A DNA stretch of 64,000 bases from Staphylococcus hsinchuensis (GCF_038789205.1 NZ_CP128355.1:1860001-1924000), one strand, 5' to 3'; shown: positions 39,440 through 51,883, numbered from the stretch's first letter. Notes: generated by a model from the letters alone, not told the origin. Program-made: numbers and translations.

Positions 39440-40726
39440 TTATACTAATCTACTTAAAGCTCGATCAAATGCTTGTACTGTTTGTTTAATATCTTCTTCC
39501 GTATGAGCAGTCGAAAGGAAAGTACCTTCGAATTGTGAAGGTGGTAAGAATATACCTTCTTTAGCCATCTCTCTGTACATTTGACTAAAGAATTCAAGGT
39601 CACTTTCATTTGCTTGTTCGAAGTTGGTAACAGGCCCTTCATTTAAGAAATAACCAATCATTGAACCGGCTCTATTAATCGTAATTGGCACGTTATGTTT
39701 CGCAAATACTTCAGTTAGTCCTTCTTCTAATAAATCACCTAAACGATTGAAATAATCGTAAGATTCAGGCGTTAATTGACTTAACGTCTCATAACCACTC
39801 GTCATTGCTAATGGGTTACCTGATAATGTACCAGCTTGATAGATATCACCAGTCGGTGCTATTTTATCCATGATTTCTTTTTTACCACCAATTGCACCAA
39901 CAGGCAATCCACCACCGATAACTTTACCTAAACAAGTTAAATCAGGTGTTACATTGTAATAACCTTGGGCACAGTTATACCCTACTCTGAAGCCTGTCAT
40001 TACTTCATCAAAGATTAACAATGAACCAAATTCATTTGTTATATCTCTTAATCCTTGTAAAAATCCTTCAACAGGAGGCACAACGCCCATGTTGCCTGCT
40101 ACAGGTTCTACGATAACACCAGCAATGTCATCACCAAATTCTTCAAAGGCAACTTTAATTGCATCTAAATCATTGTAAGGTACAGTAATTGTATTTTTAG
40201 CAATACCTTCTGGCACACCAGGTGAATCAGGTAGTCCTAATGTTGCTACACCTGAACCTGCTTTTATTAATAGTGAATCACTGTGTCCATGATAACAACC
40301 TACAAATTTAACTATCTTATTACGTCCTGTATAACCACGTGCGAGACGTAACGTATCTAATGTTGCTTCTGTACCTGAAGAAACCATACGCACCTTTTCA
40401 ATAGAAGGTACACGTTCAATTACGAGTTCAGCTAATTTATTTTCTTGGAGAGTTGAAGCACCGAAACTTGTACCTTTATCAACGGCTTCATGGATTTTGC
40501 TGATTACTTGTTCGTTACGATGACCTAGAATTAACGGTCCCCAACTTAATACATAGTCAATATATTCATTTCCATCTATATCATAAATACGAGATCCTTT
40601 ACCATGATCCATAAATATAGCTGGTGTATCTACAGATTTAAATGCTCGTACGGGGCTGTTAACGCCACCTGGCATAAGTTCTTCCGCCTTTTCCATCGCT
40701 TGTTCAGAATTTGTATATCTCATCAA
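39440..40726 (-). CDS. hemL: Glutamate-1-semialdehyde 2,1-aminomutase
   Basis: This 428-residue PLP enzyme isomerises glutamate-1-semialdehyde to 5-aminolevulinate. The lysine in [14 protein letters not shown] binds PLP, and FDEVMTGFR holds the pyridine-contacting aspartate. Last gene of hemAXCDBL; 9 bp after hemB. Full length. Confidence 0.97.
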   Translation of the reverse strand: MMRYTNSEQAMEKAEELMPGGVNSPVRAFKSVDTPAIFMDHGKGSRIYDIDGNEYIDYVLSWGPLILGHRNEQVISKIHEAVDKGTSFGASTLQENKLAELVIERVPSIEKVRMVSSGTEATLDTLRLARGYTGRNKIVKFVGCYHGHSDSLLIKAGSGVATLGLPDSPGVPEGIAKNTITVPYNDLDAIKVAFEEFGDDIAGVIVEPVAGNMGVVPPVEGFLQGLRDITNEFGSLLIFDEVMTGFRVGYNCAQGYYNVTPDLTCLGKVIGGGLPVGAIGGKKEIMDKIAPTGDIYQAGTLSGNPLAMTSGYETLSQLTPESYDYFNRLGDLLEEGLTEVFAKHNVPITINRAGSMIGYFLNEGPVTNFEQANESDLEFFSQMYREMAKEGIFLPPSQFEGTFLSTAHTEEDIKQTVQAFDRALSRLV

Positions 40727-40735
40727 TGTGCCTCC

Positions 40736-41713
40736 TTATTTTTCATCTAGATATCTACAAATGTCTTTAGAGAAATATGTGATAATCATATCTGCACCTG
40801 CGCGTTTCATAGAAATCATTTGTTCCATGACTACAGCTTGTTCATCAATCCAACCGTTTTGCGCAGCTGCTTTCGTCATACTGTATTCCCCACTTACGTT
40901 ATACGCAATCACTGGTAAGTTTGTCGTATTTCTAACATCTCTAATTATATCTAAGAAACTTAAAGCAGGTTTAACAATCATCATATCTGCACCTTCTTTA
41001 AGATCACTGTCAAGTTCTCTTAAAGCTTCACGTCTATTAGCAGGATCCATTTGATATGTTTTACGATCACCAAACTGTGGCGTTGATTCAGCAGCATCTC
41101 GGAACGGTCCAAAGAAACTTGAGGCATATTTAATACCATAACTCATAATTGGAATGTTGTAATAACCTGCATCATCAAGTCCAGCTCTAATTTCTGCTAC
41201 GAAACCATCCATCATATTACTAGGAGCTATAATATCTGCACCCGCTTCAACTTGAGAAATCGCCGTTTTTACTAATAATGGTAATGATTTATCATTATCA
41301 ACATCTTTCGTTTCATGATTTACGACACCACAATGACCATGATCTGTGTATTCACATAGACACGTATCTGCTACTACAAGTAAATCATCATACATAGATT
41401 TTGCTAAACGAGTAGCTTCTTGAACGATGCCGTTATGATCATAAGCGCCCGTACCAACTTCATCTTTTTCATTTGGTACACCGAAGAACATAAATGCTTT
41501 GATGCCTAAATCGTGCGCTTCTTTAATTTCTTCACTTAATAAATTCAAACTTAATTGGTAAATGCCTGGCATAGATTTGATTTCTTCTTTAACATTATCT
41601 CGTTCAACGACAAATATAGGATAGATTAAGTCTTCTTTTCTTACATGTGTTTCACTTACCATATTTCTCATTGTTTTACTGCTACGTAATCTTCTATGTC
41701 TATTAAATTTCAT
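40736..41713 (-). CDS. hemB: Delta-aminolevulinic acid dehydratase (porphobilinogen synthase)
   Basis: This 325-residue enzyme condenses two 5-aminolevulinates to porphobilinogen. The zinc-binding [11 protein letters not shown] and the two Schiff-base lysine regions ([26 protein letters not shown]) are present. The start is [10 protein letters not shown] at 41711-41713. An adjacent ATG at 41716 makes a four-base overlap with the hemD stop and could be used instead. Confidence 0.96.
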   Translation of the reverse strand: MKFNRHRRLRSSKTMRNMVSETHVRKEDLIYPIFVVERDNVKEEIKSMPGIYQLSLNLLSEEIKEAHDLGIKAFMFFGVPNEKDEVGTGAYDHNGIVQEATRLAKSMYDDLLVVADTCLCEYTDHGHCGVVNHETKDVDNDKSLPLLVKTAISQVEAGADIIAPSNMMDGFVAEIRAGLDDAGYYNIPIMSYGIKYASSFFGPFRDAAESTPQFGDRKTYQMDPANRREALRELDSDLKEGADMMIVKPALSFLDIIRDVRNTTNLPVIAYNVSGEYSMTKAAAQNGWIDEQAVVMEQMISMKRAGADMIITYFSKDICRYLDEK

Positions 41714-42390
41714 CATTTTTCCCAACTTTCTCTAATAATATTAATTAATGATTCTAATGTTTGTTTGTCAGCCATTGTCGCTTGTATACCAAATTGTTTA
41801 AGCGCCTCAAAAGTTTGCTGACCAATTACAAAATAATTGTTAAATGCGGGCACTTCTCCACTTTCAAAAAAATATTTTACTGCTGAAGTACTCGCAAAGG
41901 TAATCGCATTGATTTTATCAGTTTCTATTAATCGCTTTACTTCATTTATATTTTCAGTATGTGGGAGAGGTTGGTATAAGTCAATTTTCCTAACTGTATG
42001 CCCTTGTTGTTGCAAAGATTGTTGTAATAATGGACGCGCTTTTTTACTAGAAGGAATAAGTATGCGGCTGCTGACTTGCGGATTAAATTGCTTTAAAAAT
42101 CCTTCTTGTGAATAATCTGATGGTATAAAATCTACTTTTAAACCTAAACTCTCACAGTAGTGAGCCGTTTTTTTACCAATAACAGCAATTTTGGTGTCTT
42201 GCATTTGGCTCATACGAGGATAGAACAATTTAACTGCATTCTTAGACGTAAAAATAAACCAGTCATAGTTAACATCAAGCAGTGATAAATCAAAAGATAA
42301 CGGTTCTACATAAATCAAGGGTTTATGCAAAATTGTCATATCTTCTGTTTCAAATTCACTAGTTTGCGTCATTACTATAACTGGTTTCAT
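41713..42390 (-). CDS. hemD: Uroporphyrinogen-III synthase
   Basis: This 225-residue two-domain protein cyclises hydroxymethylbilane with D-ring inversion. The family is weakly conserved; [28 protein letters not shown] and [13 protein letters not shown] fit HemD. Its place between hemC and hemB is decisive. The stop overlaps the start region of hemB. Confidence 0.93.
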   Translation of the reverse strand: MKPVIVMTQTSEFETEDMTILHKPLIYVEPLSFDLSLLDVNYDWFIFTSKNAVKLFYPRMSQMQDTKIAVIGKKTAHYCESLGLKVDFIPSDYSQEGFLKQFNPQVSSRILIPSSKKARPLLQQSLQQQGHTVRKIDLYQPLPHTENINEVKRLIETDKINAITFASTSAVKYFFESGEVPAFNNYFVIGQQTFEALKQFGIQATMADKQTLESLINIIRESWEK

Positions 42391-42407
42391 TTTGTCACCT
42401 CAAACGA

Positions 42408-43334
42408 TTATTCGGATTCGTTTAATGCCTTTATAATTTCATAAGCACTTTGGTCTTCTAAAACTTTTGAAACACTTTCCCCAACTTTCACTGGGTCTAT
42501 GCCTTGTGCTGTATGTTGGTAGCGTTCTTTACCATCAGTTGACATAATTAAGCCTGTGAACTCAATTGTATCATCATTGTTTTTTGTTGCATATCCGCCA
42601 ATAGGAACTTGGCAACTACCATTCATACGTTTTAAAAATGTACGTTCAGCAGTTACACAATCTGCAACCTCTTGGTTATGAACTTTATTTAATAATTCAA
42701 GCAGTTCATGATCATCTGAACGACATTCAATACCTAGCGCACCTTGTCCAATAGCCGGAACAACTGTCCCATCATCTAAATAAGATGTCACAATATCTTC
42801 TGACCAACCCATACGTTTAAGACCAGCAGCTGCTAATATAATAGCATCGAAATCTTCCGTTTCTAATTTACTTAAACGCGTATCGATATTACCGCGTATC
42901 CATTTTATTTCTAAGTGTGGGTATTGAGCAATAATTTGAGCACCACGACGAAGGGAACTTGTGCCCACGATACTGCCTGCTGGTAATTCATCTATTGGCA
43001 CATGGTTGTTAGAAATATACGCATCAAATGGGTTTTCACGATCAGGTATACATCCTAATGTCAAACCTTCAGGCATTACACTCGGCACATCTTTTAAAGA
43101 ATGTATAGCCATATCAATGTCTTTATTGAATAATTCATTTTCAATTTCTTTAACGAAGAGCCCTTTTCCCCCAACCTTAGACAATTGTTTATCTACTATG
43201 CGGTCACCTTTAGTTACTATTTCTTTAATTTCAATTTCTAAGTTCGGATCAACGGCTTTTAATTTATCAATAAATTGTTGGCTTTGTTTTAAAGCTAATT
43301 TACTTCTGCGGGAACCAACGATTAACTTACGCAT
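42408..43334 (-). CDS. hemC: Porphobilinogen deaminase
   Basis: This 308-residue enzyme polymerises four porphobilinogens. GSRRSKLAL starts the N-terminal domain, KDVPS and GTSSLRR follow, and C241 ([11 protein letters not shown]) carries the dipyrromethane cofactor. It lies 53 bp after hemX. Confidence 0.97.
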   Translation of the reverse strand: MRKLIVGSRRSKLALKQSQQFIDKLKAVDPNLEIEIKEIVTKGDRIVDKQLSKVGGKGLFVKEIENELFNKDIDMAIHSLKDVPSVMPEGLTLGCIPDRENPFDAYISNNHVPIDELPAGSIVGTSSLRRGAQIIAQYPHLEIKWIRGNIDTRLSKLETEDFDAIILAAAGLKRMGWSEDIVTSYLDDGTVVPAIGQGALGIECRSDDHELLELLNKVHNQEVADCVTAERTFLKRMNGSCQVPIGGYATKNNDDTIEFTGLIMSTDGKERYQHTAQGIDPVKVGESVSKVLEDQSAYEIIKALNESE

Positions 43335-43387
43335 CGTTATTATCCTCCTTTATAGTTACTTTGAAATAATTCGTATAAATGCTTGTA

Positions 43388-44209
43388 TTAATGGATAACA
43401 GAAAAGTGTGATGTGAATATGAGATTAAGCATACTAATAGAGAATAATATGATATTAAAATAGATTAATTTGTTCTTATTGAACTTGTGTCTTACTCTGA
43501 AATATAAATACAACCCATATAATACAGTGATGATGCTTGATAATACAACTTTAGGATCAAGTAAAATTTTAACTCCAAGTGTGTTAAAGCCCCACTGAGC
43601 ACCCAGGATAATGCTTAAAATGATAAACACAAATCCAACTAATGAACTAATAAATACCGTTTGTTCTAAAGTTGCCACGCTACCTAAGCGGAAATATTTT
43701 TGCGTAAACCGTTTTTGCTTTAAATTATTATATTGAATGATATACAAAATCGCATTTACAAATGCAAATGTAAATAAAGCATAACTTATCGTCGCTAAAA
43801 TAATATGGACAATTAATAATTCATTTATAATATTGAGATGTTTATTCGTACTATTATAATACATCGGTTGAAAAGTACTCATTGCTATTAGTACAAAACC
43901 CACCATATTAAATAAAAATATGGAAATATTAATTTGCTTTATCACACTAATTACGAGGGAAATCGAAATAATTAACCATGCAAGTGCAAATAATATATTG
44001 AAAATATTCACCAATGGAAGCTGATTTGTCACATTAATGTATATAGATAAAGAGATTGTTTGTAATACCCAAACAATCCCTAGTGTTACAAAGCCGATTT
44101 TACTAGCCAAATGATGTTTTTTCACAAAATCATAAAAATAACAAGCGATACTAAATAAATATATAATTAATAACAGCTCATTTAACCTAATTAATAAAAT
44201 ATCTTGCAT
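43388..44209 (-). CDS. hemX: HemX, membrane protein of the heme operon
   Basis: This 273-residue protein has about eight membrane helices and belongs to the CcsA/cytochrome c assembly-like family, with GAQWGFNTLGVKILLDPKV near the C-terminus. In Bacillus and staphylococci HemX lowers the level of HemA. It is 20 bp downstream of hemA. Confidence 0.92.
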   Translation of the reverse strand: MQDILLIRLNELLLIIYLFSIACYFYDFVKKHHLASKIGFVTLGIVWVLQTISLSIYINVTNQLPLVNIFNILFALAWLIISISLVISVIKQINISIFLFNMVGFVLIAMSTFQPMYYNSTNKHLNIINELLIVHIILATISYALFTFAFVNAILYIIQYNNLKQKRFTQKYFRLGSVATLEQTVFISSLVGFVFIILSIILGAQWGFNTLGVKILLDPKVVLSSIITVLYGLYLYFRVRHKFNKNKLIYFNIILFSISMLNLIFTSHFSVIH

Positions 44210-44229
44210 GTCATCACCATTTGTAGTAA

Positions 44230-45564
44230 CTATTCAAAACCTAATATTCGACCTGTGCTGTTCACTCTTCTTTTCGATTTTTTCGGTTCATAAGCTTGTT
44301 CAGCTTCAATGTCAAAAATGTTTTGGAATAGCTCTAATTTTTCGTTACTATTTTTGTCACTACTCAATTCTTTCGCCTGTTTAATAGGGTCTTTTAACAT
44401 TTGATTAATGATACTCTTTGTATGTTTGGATATAACTTTACGTTCTCTTTCAGAAAGCCCTGGTAACTTTCTATCGATACTTTCCATTGTTTCTTCTTGA
44501 ATACCCATTGCTTTTTCACGTAATGCACGAATCACAGGTACAACACCTAACATATTGACCCATTCATTATGTGCTTCGATTTCGGCAGGAATTCTTTGGG
44601 CAATTTCATTTGCTGCGTTTTGACGTTCTCTTAAGTTTGCATCGACAAGTCCTTTTAAGTCATCAACATCATAGTTAAACACGCTTTCAAGCTCGTCAAT
44701 TTGTGGATCAATATCTCTAGGGACAGCAATATCTATTAAAACAAGTGAATCATTTTTACGATATTGTTGAACGTGTTGCATCATATCCATAGATAAGATG
44801 TAGTCTTCAGCACTTGTGGAGCTAATAACAATGTCAGCTGAAGATAATAAATTAGAGAGGTCTGATAAAGGTGCACTTTTAACTTGATGTTTTGAAGCAA
44901 GTTGATCAGCTTTAGCTAACGTTCTATTAACAATCGTGATATCTGTAACGCCTGAACCTATTAAGTTTAAAATAGATAACTCACTCATGTCACCAGCGCC
45001 AACTACAATTGCTTGCTTGTTATTTATTTTTCCAAATACTTTTTTACTTAATTCAACAGCTGCATAAGAAACACTCACTGCATTATCAGCAATATCAGTT
45101 TCGTTATGTGCTTTTTTCGCAAATGTAATTGCTTGTTTAAATAGATGATTAAAAATCGTACCCGTTGTTTCTTCATCTTGTGCGATAAAGAAAGATTCTC
45201 TGATTTGACCTAAGATTTGCGTTTCACCTAACACAACTGAGTCTAAGCCCGCAGTTACATTTAATAGATGTCTAACTGCTTCGTCCCCTACTTTAACTTC
45301 AGTCATTTCTTTTATTTCTTCAACGTCAAATCCAAATGATCTTGCCAAGAATCTTTGGATATAATAACGACCTGTGTGAATTTGGTCTGCTACTGCATAT
45401 ACTTCAGTTCGATTACAAGTTGATAATATGACATTCTCTAAAATGGATTTAGTTTCATATAAATCAACATTAGCTGAACGTATGGCATCATCTTTGAAAG
45501 CAACTCTTTCTCTTAAAGCAACATCTGCTGTTCGATGATTAATGCTTATCGCAATTAAATGCAT
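44230..45564 (-). CDS. hemA: Glutamyl-tRNA reductase
   Basis: This 444-residue enzyme is the first committed step of C5-pathway heme synthesis. The nucleophile is C50 ([11 protein letters not shown]), followed by [16 protein letters not shown], the NADPH-binding [12 protein letters not shown] and a C-terminal dimerisation helix. It heads hemAXCDBL; an extended -10 box lies upstream at 45599-45604. Confidence 0.97.
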   Translation of the reverse strand: MHLIAISINHRTADVALRERVAFKDDAIRSANVDLYETKSILENVILSTCNRTEVYAVADQIHTGRYYIQRFLARSFGFDVEEIKEMTEVKVGDEAVRHLLNVTAGLDSVVLGETQILGQIRESFFIAQDEETTGTIFNHLFKQAITFAKKAHNETDIADNAVSVSYAAVELSKKVFGKINNKQAIVVGAGDMSELSILNLIGSGVTDITIVNRTLAKADQLASKHQVKSAPLSDLSNLLSSADIVISSTSAEDYILSMDMMQHVQQYRKNDSLVLIDIAVPRDIDPQIDELESVFNYDVDDLKGLVDANLRERQNAANEIAQRIPAEIEAHNEWVNMLGVVPVIRALREKAMGIQEETMESIDRKLPGLSERERKVISKHTKSIINQMLKDPIKQAKELSSDKNSNEKLELFQNIFDIEAEQAYEPKKSKRRVNSTGRILGFE

Positions 45565-45598
45565 TTATAACGCCCTCCATACACTTTACAATATGTAA

Positions 45599-45607
45599 AT
45601 TATAACA
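45599..45607 (-). promoter_or_regulatory. Probable extended -10 promoter of the hem operon
   Basis: TATAAT (45599-45604) preceded by TGT on the minus strand forms an extended -10. The -35 region is weak. It is about 40 nt upstream of hemA. Confidence 0.5.
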
Positions 45608-45795
45608 CATTTGTTCCCACAGTTAACCACGTTGCTCAAATAAATTAGAAGAATTACAATCTACAGTCAAATAGTTGTCAAAAATTGAAACCGTGTAGTT
45701 TACTGAATTTAACTTAAGAATATCAACAATTTGTGATTCTATTTGAGTGAGAACGGGCATCTAACTGAAAAAAATTTCCATGTAATTTAGATTGA

Positions 45796-46383
45796 TTACA
45801 AGTATTTTTCAATAATTTCCCAAATTTGTTTTTGCTTATTATTTTTAATTGAAGAATAACTAATAATTTCATCTTCAGGTTCCATTTCTAGTTTGCTTTG
45901 GATATTAGCTAGATGCTTTTGAACTTTACCTTTTGCAATTTTATCTTCTTTCGTAGCAACAACTAACGTTGGAATATCAAAATATTTTAAGTAATCATAC
46001 ATCAATAAATCGTCTTCTGTTGGATTATGTCTTAAATCTACTAATTGAATTACAAGCTTTAATGTTTCTCTTTCTGACAAATATTGCTCAATCATTTTAC
46101 CAAAGGCTTCACGTTGTTTTTTACTTACCTTCGCATAACCATAACCAGGAACGTCGACAAATACTAATTGTTGATCGATATTATAAAAATTTAGTGTTTG
46201 TGTTTTACCCGGTTGTTGAGAAGTACGTGCCATATTTTTTCTACCAATCATACTATTGATAAAGGTAGATTTCCCTACATTAGATCTACCGCTAAGTGCT
46301 ACTTCACCTAGCCCTGTTTCTGGATACTGTTCTTTTTTTACTGCACTTATTAATAATTCTATTTGGTTAGGATTCACTTCCAT
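45796..46383 (-). CDS. engB: Ribosome-biogenesis GTPase EngB (YsxC)
   Basis: This 195-residue small GTPase has G1 GRSNVGKS (32-39), G3 DVPGYGYAK and G4 ATKEDK. It is essential in staphylococci for 50S assembly. It lies between clpX and hemA, its standard location, about 215 bp from clpX across a terminator. Confidence 0.95.
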   Translation of the reverse strand: MEVNPNQIELLISAVKKEQYPETGLGEVALSGRSNVGKSTFINSMIGRKNMARTSQQPGKTQTLNFYNIDQQLVFVDVPGYGYAKVSKKQREAFGKMIEQYLSERETLKLVIQLVDLRHNPTEDDLLMYDYLKYFDIPTLVVATKEDKIAKGKVQKHLANIQSKLEMEPEDEIISYSSIKNNKQKQIWEIIEKYL

Positions 46384-46546
46384 AAAGTCTGACCCTCTTT
46401 TCCTTTAATGTGACATTTATTATATATTATATCATTCTAAAAACTTTAGTAATAATAATTTTTTCAATCAAATGAGACAATAACAATACGCAAATTGAGA
46501 CCAATCATAACATTATCTACTGATTTACAAATTTCACACATAAAAA

Positions 46547-46587
46547 TACCCTAAGTTGTTCTGTGATATAAAGCACAACTTAGGGTA
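46547..46587 (-). terminator. Terminator of clpX
   Basis: A perfect 13-bp stem (46547-46559/46575-46587) followed by a U-run on the minus strand, 13 bp past the clpX stop. Confidence 0.92.
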
Positions 46588-46599
46588 CATTTTAAAAAA

Positions 46600-47862
46600 T
46601 TAAGCTGAAGTTTGTTCCTTGTTTACAAGATTACCTTCTTTATCATATAACTCAGGTTCTTTTTCTTCATTAATTGTCTTATCTGTGATTACGACTTTAA
46701 CTACACCATCTGATGAAGGTACATCGTACATAATGTCGATAAGTGCTTCTTCGATGATTGAACGTAAACCACGTGCACCAGTTTTACGTTCTATAGCTTT
46801 GTTACTAATAGCAGCTAAAGCTTCATCTGTAAATTGTAGTTCTACATCATCTAGTTCTAACATCTTAGTATATTGTTTAACTAACGCATTCTTAGGTTGA
46901 GTTAAGATGTTATTTAATGCATTAACATCTAATGTTTCTAAGTTAGCTACAATTGGCACACGACCGATGAATTCAGGAATTAAACCATATGATTGTAAAT
47001 CTTCAGGTCTAATTTGTTCAAGAATAGCATCTTCATCATATTTTGAAGCTTCACTACTAGCGAAACCAATCACTTTTTCACCTAGACGACGTTTAATTAC
47101 TTCGTCTATACCGTCAAACGCACCACCTAATACGAATAAAATATTAGTAGTATCAATTTGGATAAGTTCTTGGTTTGGATGCTTACGTCCACCTTGTGGC
47201 GGTACGCTAGCTGTAGTACCTTCTAATATTTTTAATAGTGCCTGTTGAACACCTTCACCTGAAACATCTCGAGTGATTGATGTGTTTTCTGATTTTCGAG
47301 CTATTTTGTCGATTTCGTCTACGTAAATAATACCTTTTTCAGCTTTATCGACATCAAAATCTGCTGCTTGAATTAAACGTAGTAAGATATTTTCAACATC
47401 ATCACCTACATAACCAGCTTCAGTTAAACTTGTTGCATCTGCAATTGCAAATGGAACATTAAGTGTTCTCGCTAAAGTTTGTGCAAGTAATGTCTTACCA
47501 CTACCAGTTGGTCCGATTAGAGCAACGTTACTTTTTTGTAATTCTACTTCATCTTCATTCGGACCTAATTGTTGGATACGTTTATAATGATTGTATACAG
47601 CTACAGCTAATGATTTTTTAGCCTTTTCTTGGCCTATTACATAATCATTTAATTGATCCATAATTTCTTTAGGTGTTGGTAATTCAGTTAGCCCTTCTGG
47701 TGCAGATTGAGCTAATTCTTCTTCAACAATTTCTGAACATAATTCAATACATTCATTACATATATATACGCCACTTCCTGCGACTAACTTTTTAACTTGA
47801 TTTTGGTCTTTGCCACAGAAAGAACATTTTAAATTCTCTTCATCTTCATTGAATTTAAACAT
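46600..47862 (-). CDS. clpX: ClpX, unfoldase of the ClpXP protease
   Basis: This 420-residue AAA+ unfoldase has an N-terminal zinc-binding domain (C13, C16, C35, C38), Walker A GPTGSGKT (117-124), Walker [11 protein letters not shown], and the IGF loop (VIGFASS) that docks on ClpP. Full length. It has its own promoter (47888-47916). Confidence 0.97.
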   Translation of the reverse strand: MFKFNEDEENLKCSFCGKDQNQVKKLVAGSGVYICNECIELCSEIVEEELAQSAPEGLTELPTPKEIMDQLNDYVIGQEKAKKSLAVAVYNHYKRIQQLGPNEDEVELQKSNVALIGPTGSGKTLLAQTLARTLNVPFAIADATSLTEAGYVGDDVENILLRLIQAADFDVDKAEKGIIYVDEIDKIARKSENTSITRDVSGEGVQQALLKILEGTTASVPPQGGRKHPNQELIQIDTTNILFVLGGAFDGIDEVIKRRLGEKVIGFASSEASKYDEDAILEQIRPEDLQSYGLIPEFIGRVPIVANLETLDVNALNNILTQPKNALVKQYTKMLELDDVELQFTDEALAAISNKAIERKTGARGLRSIIEEALIDIMYDVPSSDGVVKVVITDKTINEEKEPELYDKEGNLVNKEQTSA

Positions 47863-47887
47863 TTATTTACACCCCTATTCCCTAAAG

Positions 47888-47916
47888 ACTATACTAGATA
47901 GTATTTTAATATGCAA
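47888..47916 (-). promoter_or_regulatory. Promoter of clpX
   Basis: TTGCAT (47911-47916), a 17-bp spacer and TATAGT (47888-47893) on the minus strand, about 25 nt before the ATG. Confidence 0.75.
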
Positions 47917-47951
47917 CTTACTTAATCTACAAGTTTTGTGCACATAACAGT

Positions 47952-47984
47952 GTAGCAGACGCATTGAATAAATGCATCTGCTAC
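47952..47984 (-). terminator. Hairpin between tig and clpX, possible tig terminator
   Basis: Arms 47952-47965 and 47971-47984 form a 14-bp stem with one G-U pair. No U-run follows, and it lies about 65 bp past the tig stop, so it may instead slow read-through or stabilise the tig transcript. Confidence 0.5.
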
Positions 47985-48048
47985 AACTCTATTTATATTA
48001 GACACACAAGTCTATTGTATAAAGCATTTCGCTCACATCGTGTGAATA

Positions 48049-49359
48049 TTATTTTTCTGAATCATCTTTAGAAGGTTCAACTAACTTAGCGTTATCCACT
48101 AATGAGTCAATCACTTTTTGAATACGAACGTCGTTCTTAACGATGTCTGTATTACCTAATGTTTGTTTAATATCTTCAACTGAGATATTGAATTGTTCAC
48201 TCATTTTTTCAAGTTCTTTATCAATATCTTCGTCTGATACTTCTACATCTTCAGCGTCAGCGATTGCAGTAAGCGTTAAATTCGTTTTAACACGTTCTTC
48301 TGCATCGTCTTTCATTTGTTCTCTTAATTGAGATTCGTCTTGACCTGAGATTTGGAAATAAGTTTCTAAGTTTAAACCTTGTTGTTGCATACGTTGACCA
48401 AACTCTTGTACCATGCGATCAACTTCTGTGTTAATCATTGCTTCTGGGATATCAACTTTTGCATTGTTTGTAGCTTTTGTAATTGCTTCTTCTTTTTGAG
48501 CATTTTCAGCTTCAGTTTCTTTTTGTTCAGCAAGACGTTTACGTAAATTTTCTTTATATTCATCAACAGAATTTGATTCTGAATCTAATTCATTTGCAAC
48601 TTCATCAGTTAATTCTGGTACGTCTTTATATTTAATTTCGTTAACTTTTGTTTTGAAAGTAGCTTCTTTACCAGCTAATTCTTCAGCATGATATTCTTCA
48701 GGGAATGTTACATTTACATCTTTCTCTTCGCCTGTTTTCACGCCTACTAATTGTTCTTCGAATCCTGGGATAAATGAGCCAGAACCAATTTCTAAGTCGT
48801 AACCTTCAGCTTGTCCGCCTTCGAATTGTTCACCATCAACATAACCATCAAAGTCAATGTTTACTGTGTTTCCATCTTCTACAGCACCATCTTCTTTAAC
48901 GACCATTTCAGCTAAGTGACCTAATTGGTGATCGATAGATTCTTGAACTTCTTCGTCAGTTAATTCTGAACTTTGTTTTTCAATTTCTAAACCTTTGTAG
49001 TCACCTAATTCAACTTCTGGTTCAACAACAACAGTTGCTTCAAATGTCATGTCTTGACCTTTTTCAATTGAAGTAACGTTTACTTCTGGTTGATCAACTG
49101 GTTTAATACCTGTTTCATCAATTGCTTCCCCATAAGCTTCTGGTAGTAAAATGTCTACAGCATCTTGATATAATGCTTCTACACCAAAACGTTGTTCGAA
49201 AATTTGACGAGGTACTTTCCCTTTACGGAAACCTGGCACGTTAATTTGTTTTACTACTTTTTTGAAAGCTTTGTCAATTGCTTGATCTACTTTTTCTGCA
49301 GGAACAGTAACTGATAATACTCCAGTGTTACCTTCCTTTTTTTCCCAAGTTGCTGTCAT
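48049..49359 (-). CDS. tig: Trigger factor
   Basis: This 436-residue ribosome-bound chaperone has the docking signature GFRKGKVPR near residue 45, a central FKBP-type PPIase domain (about 160-245) and a long helical C-terminal domain rich in E, D and Q. Full length, upstream of clpX as usual. Confidence 0.97.
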   Translation of the reverse strand: MTATWEKKEGNTGVLSVTVPAEKVDQAIDKAFKKVVKQINVPGFRKGKVPRQIFEQRFGVEALYQDAVDILLPEAYGEAIDETGIKPVDQPEVNVTSIEKGQDMTFEATVVVEPEVELGDYKGLEIEKQSSELTDEEVQESIDHQLGHLAEMVVKEDGAVEDGNTVNIDFDGYVDGEQFEGGQAEGYDLEIGSGSFIPGFEEQLVGVKTGEEKDVNVTFPEEYHAEELAGKEATFKTKVNEIKYKDVPELTDEVANELDSESNSVDEYKENLRKRLAEQKETEAENAQKEEAITKATNNAKVDIPEAMINTEVDRMVQEFGQRMQQQGLNLETYFQISGQDESQLREQMKDDAEERVKTNLTLTAIADAEDVEVSDEDIDKELEKMSEQFNISVEDIKQTLGNTDIVKNDVRIQKVIDSLVDNAKLVEPSKDDSEK

Positions 49360-49406
49360 GTATAAAAACCTCCATGATTATCCTATTTTATTTTTTCAAC
49401 TTCCCT

Positions 49407-49435
49407 ATTATAGCATATGACCTTGTGCTACACAA
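49407..49435 (-). promoter_or_regulatory. Promoter of tig
   Basis: TTGTGT (49430-49435), a 17-bp spacer and TATAAT (49407-49412) with an extended TGC on the minus strand. Confidence 0.78.
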
Positions 49436-49515
49436 ACATGGCACTCACCCATACAAAGAATAGTTCGTTGAAATTTATTTTCAATATTTAATTTACCCTG
49501 AACTACATACTTTAA

Positions 49516-50439
49516 TTATGATTGACTATCTAATTGTTCGAGATATTTAATTACAGGGTGTTGATCGTCACGCTTTTCTAAGTTAACCATTGACTTGAAA
49601 TAATTTGTATATGCATATATCCAATCGTCTATAGATGCAATGCTTTCAACGTCAATAGGATAAAGGAGTATCGCGTGATTATTCATTAAATGGAGCGCCT
49701 CAGTAGTAATCGTCGCTACTTGATCTTCTAATCGACCAATTACATGAGGAATGATTTGTTCCTTGATCTTAGTGTGCTCTAGCCCTGTTAAATGATTGGG
49801 ATTAACAGAGACCTTTTGCTTTAACTTTGTAATTTCAATTTCATTGTCATACTGAGCAAAGCGTAAATATTCTAACATAATACTTACTACATTGGGCGCT
49901 AAATCAGAATGGACTAAGATGTTAACAATTGTTTCTTTATAGTGGAATTCATTAAAATCTATAAGCATTAGGATTGTATTTATCTGTTCGCGTAATGATA
50001 GTTCATCAAATTGTTGAAGCAACTCTGAAGCGTGTTCGTTGTGTTTCTCTAATTCTCGTAACGCACGTTCTTTAATAGGATATAATTCCATACGTGTCTT
50101 GTGATTATGAACTTCATCTATAACCTGATTTATCACTTCTACCACTTCAAAGTATTGTCCTAAACCTTCTAAACTTTTAATATAATAAATCATTAAATCA
50201 TCATATTTAGTGATGCCTTGCTTCAATAAAATGATAGCCTCTTCTCTTAATTCTAGGTAACTACCCATTTGGTACAATAATGCACATTTGAGTAATGACA
50301 TTTGTTCATCTAATTCAAATTGTTGTTCATATTGTTCAAAAAGTTCATAAGTCTGATCAAATTTATCTTTGTTAAATGACTGTTTAATCTCCCTTATTAA
50401 CTTATCTTGAGAACGGGGAAACGGAATAATGTCAGACAT
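49516..50439 (-). CDS. TPR-like helical protein of unknown function
   Basis: This 307-residue protein is almost entirely helical, rich in Leu, Glu and Gln, with repeated 34-residue-like units in its first 150 residues (for example YELFEQYEQQFELDEQMSLLKCALLYQ). No signal peptide or membrane helix. It lies 15 bp downstream of the Nudix gene and between tig and rplT, a place where staphylococci carry a conserved hypothetical TPR gene. The function is unknown. Confidence 0.8.
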   Translation of the reverse strand: MSDIIPFPRSQDKLIREIKQSFNKDKFDQTYELFEQYEQQFELDEQMSLLKCALLYQMGSYLELREEAIILLKQGITKYDDLMIYYIKSLEGLGQYFEVVEVINQVIDEVHNHKTRMELYPIKERALRELEKHNEHASELLQQFDELSLREQINTILMLIDFNEFHYKETIVNILVHSDLAPNVVSIMLEYLRFAQYDNEIEITKLKQKVSVNPNHLTGLEHTKIKEQIIPHVIGRLEDQVATITTEALHLMNNHAILLYPIDVESIASIDDWIYAYTNYFKSMVNLEKRDDQHPVIKYLEQLDSQS

Positions 50440-50454
50440 TCAAATACACCTCTA

Positions 50455-51063
50455 TTATAACGCTTGTAATATTAATGAACTCCACGTTTCAAATTCATCA
50501 TAGTTGTCAATTTTGTTTTGATCTACCCATTTAATTTTTAATGTGTCAGTTTCTTTAGCCTCTACATCTTTACTATTGACCTTAATTTTAAAAACGACAC
50601 CTAAATGAACTTCTCCTACCTCATTCGTATCATCATTAATAAATCCAGTATACGTTAGATTTTGTGATTTTTGTTGTGAAAGGCCAACCTCTTCTTCTAA
50701 TTCTCTTTGTGCATTTGTTCTTAGCACTTCATTTATAGAGTCTGCCCCTGGAACTTCATTCATATGTCCACCGACACCAATTGATGACTGGCCGTGAAGA
50801 CGAGATTCACCTCCACCTGAGAGACGCTCATAAATCAATAACTCATCATGTTCATTTTCTAATAAACAATATGAAACGAGTTGTTTATAGGATGGATCTT
50901 CTTCCATATCACCTCTACGTTTAACTTCATATTGCTGTAACGTATCAAAAATTTCTTGACCCTGGGGTGAATTTTTATCTAAAAATCCATTAAATTGATT
51001 TTTTTCATCTGAAAATAAAATTGTTCTTGGAACAACTGTGATCATTTCATCAAATTTAGACAT
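50455..51063 (-). CDS. Nudix-domain hydrolase-like protein
   Basis: This 202-residue protein has a Nudix-type core: GVGGHMNEVPG, then RELEEEVGL for the metal-binding helix. The first part of the Nudix box is stretched compared with the GX5E consensus, so it may be divergent. The ATG at 51061-51063 (MSKFDEM) has AAGGAG 6 nt upstream. It precedes the TPR gene. Confidence 0.8.
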   Translation of the reverse strand: MSKFDEMITVVPRTILFSDEKNQFNGFLDKNSPQGQEIFDTLQQYEVKRRGDMEEDPSYKQLVSYCLLENEHDELLIYERLSGGGESRLHGQSSIGVGGHMNEVPGADSINEVLRTNAQRELEEEVGLSQQKSQNLTYTGFINDDTNEVGEVHLGVVFKIKVNSKDVEAKETDTLKIKWVDQNKIDNYDEFETWSSLILQAL

Positions 51064-51193
51064 AAGTATCTCCTTCATATATGACTTCTTTGTTATTTTA
51101 TCAAATGCAGTGTAGATATCAAAATATCATCACGCTTACACACGATTCTATATTTATTCCTGTGATTTATGTATGGAAATTTATAATAATAAA

Positions 51194-51235
51194 AAAGTGA
51201 TAACTCCTACATATAATAGTAGAAATTATCACTTT
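51194..51235 (-). terminator. Terminator of infC-rpmI-rplT
   Basis: Outer arms 51194-51203/51226-51235 with an inner CTAC/GTAG pair; a U-run follows on the minus strand. About 20 bp past rplT. Confidence 0.88.
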
Positions 51236-51253
51236 GAAAATGTATCGTCTTTA

Positions 51254-51610
51254 TTATTTTAATGCTTCTTTTGCTTTTGATACTAATTCAGCGAAAGCTT
51301 TTTCGTCTGAGATAGCAATTTCAGAAAGCATTTTACGGTTTACGTCGATTTCAGCTTTCTTTAAACCATTCATTAATCTTGAATAGCTCATGTCGTGTTG
51401 ACGTGCTGCCGCATTAATACGTGTAATCCATAATTTACGGAAATCACGTTTTCTTTGACGGCGGTCACGGAATGAATATTGACCTGATTTCATTACTTGT
51501 TGTTTTGCTACTTTATATAATGTGCGTTTAGCACCGAAGTAACCTTTAGCTAATTTAATCGTCTTTTTACGACGAGCTCTTGTTACTGTTCCACCTTTAA
51601 CTCGTGGCAT
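51254..51610 (-). CDS. rplT: 50S ribosomal protein L20
   Basis: This 118-residue L20 begins MPRVKGG and contains [23 protein letters not shown], its basic rRNA-binding N-terminal arm. In Firmicutes L20 also represses its own operon by binding the infC leader. It lies 46 bp downstream of rpmI. Confidence 0.97.
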   Translation of the reverse strand: MPRVKGGTVTRARRKKTIKLAKGYFGAKRTLYKVAKQQVMKSGQYSFRDRRQRKRDFRKLWITRINAAARQHDMSYSRLMNGLKKAEIDVNRKMLSEIAISDEKAFAELVSKAKEALK

Positions 51611-51656
51611 AATAACTCCTCCTCAAAAATTATATTTCAATTGTTATATCGTTCGA

Positions 51657-51857
51657 TTATTTTTTATAAGATAATAATTGTTTTACGCGTTTCATATCTG
51701 ATTTGTGAACTAAAGCAGATTTACGTAATTGACGTTTTTGTTTAGTTTCTTTGTTTGCAAATAAGTGTGAAGTGAAAGCTCTAGAACGTTTTAATTTACC
51801 TGAACCAGTTCTTTTAACACGTTTAGCTGCTCCACGGTGTGTTTTCATTTTTGGCAT
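51657..51857 (-). CDS. rpmI: 50S ribosomal protein L35
   Basis: This 66-residue, strongly basic protein begins [15 protein letters not shown] and has [15 protein letters not shown] and KQLLSYK, all standard for L35. It sits between infC and rplT, in the conserved infC-rpmI-rplT operon. Confidence 0.97.
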   Translation of the reverse strand: MPKMKTHRGAAKRVKRTGSGKLKRSRAFTSHLFANKETKQKRQLRKSALVHKSDMKRVKQLLSYKK

Positions 51858-51883
51858 GATTCATTTCCTCCTACTAATTTCGA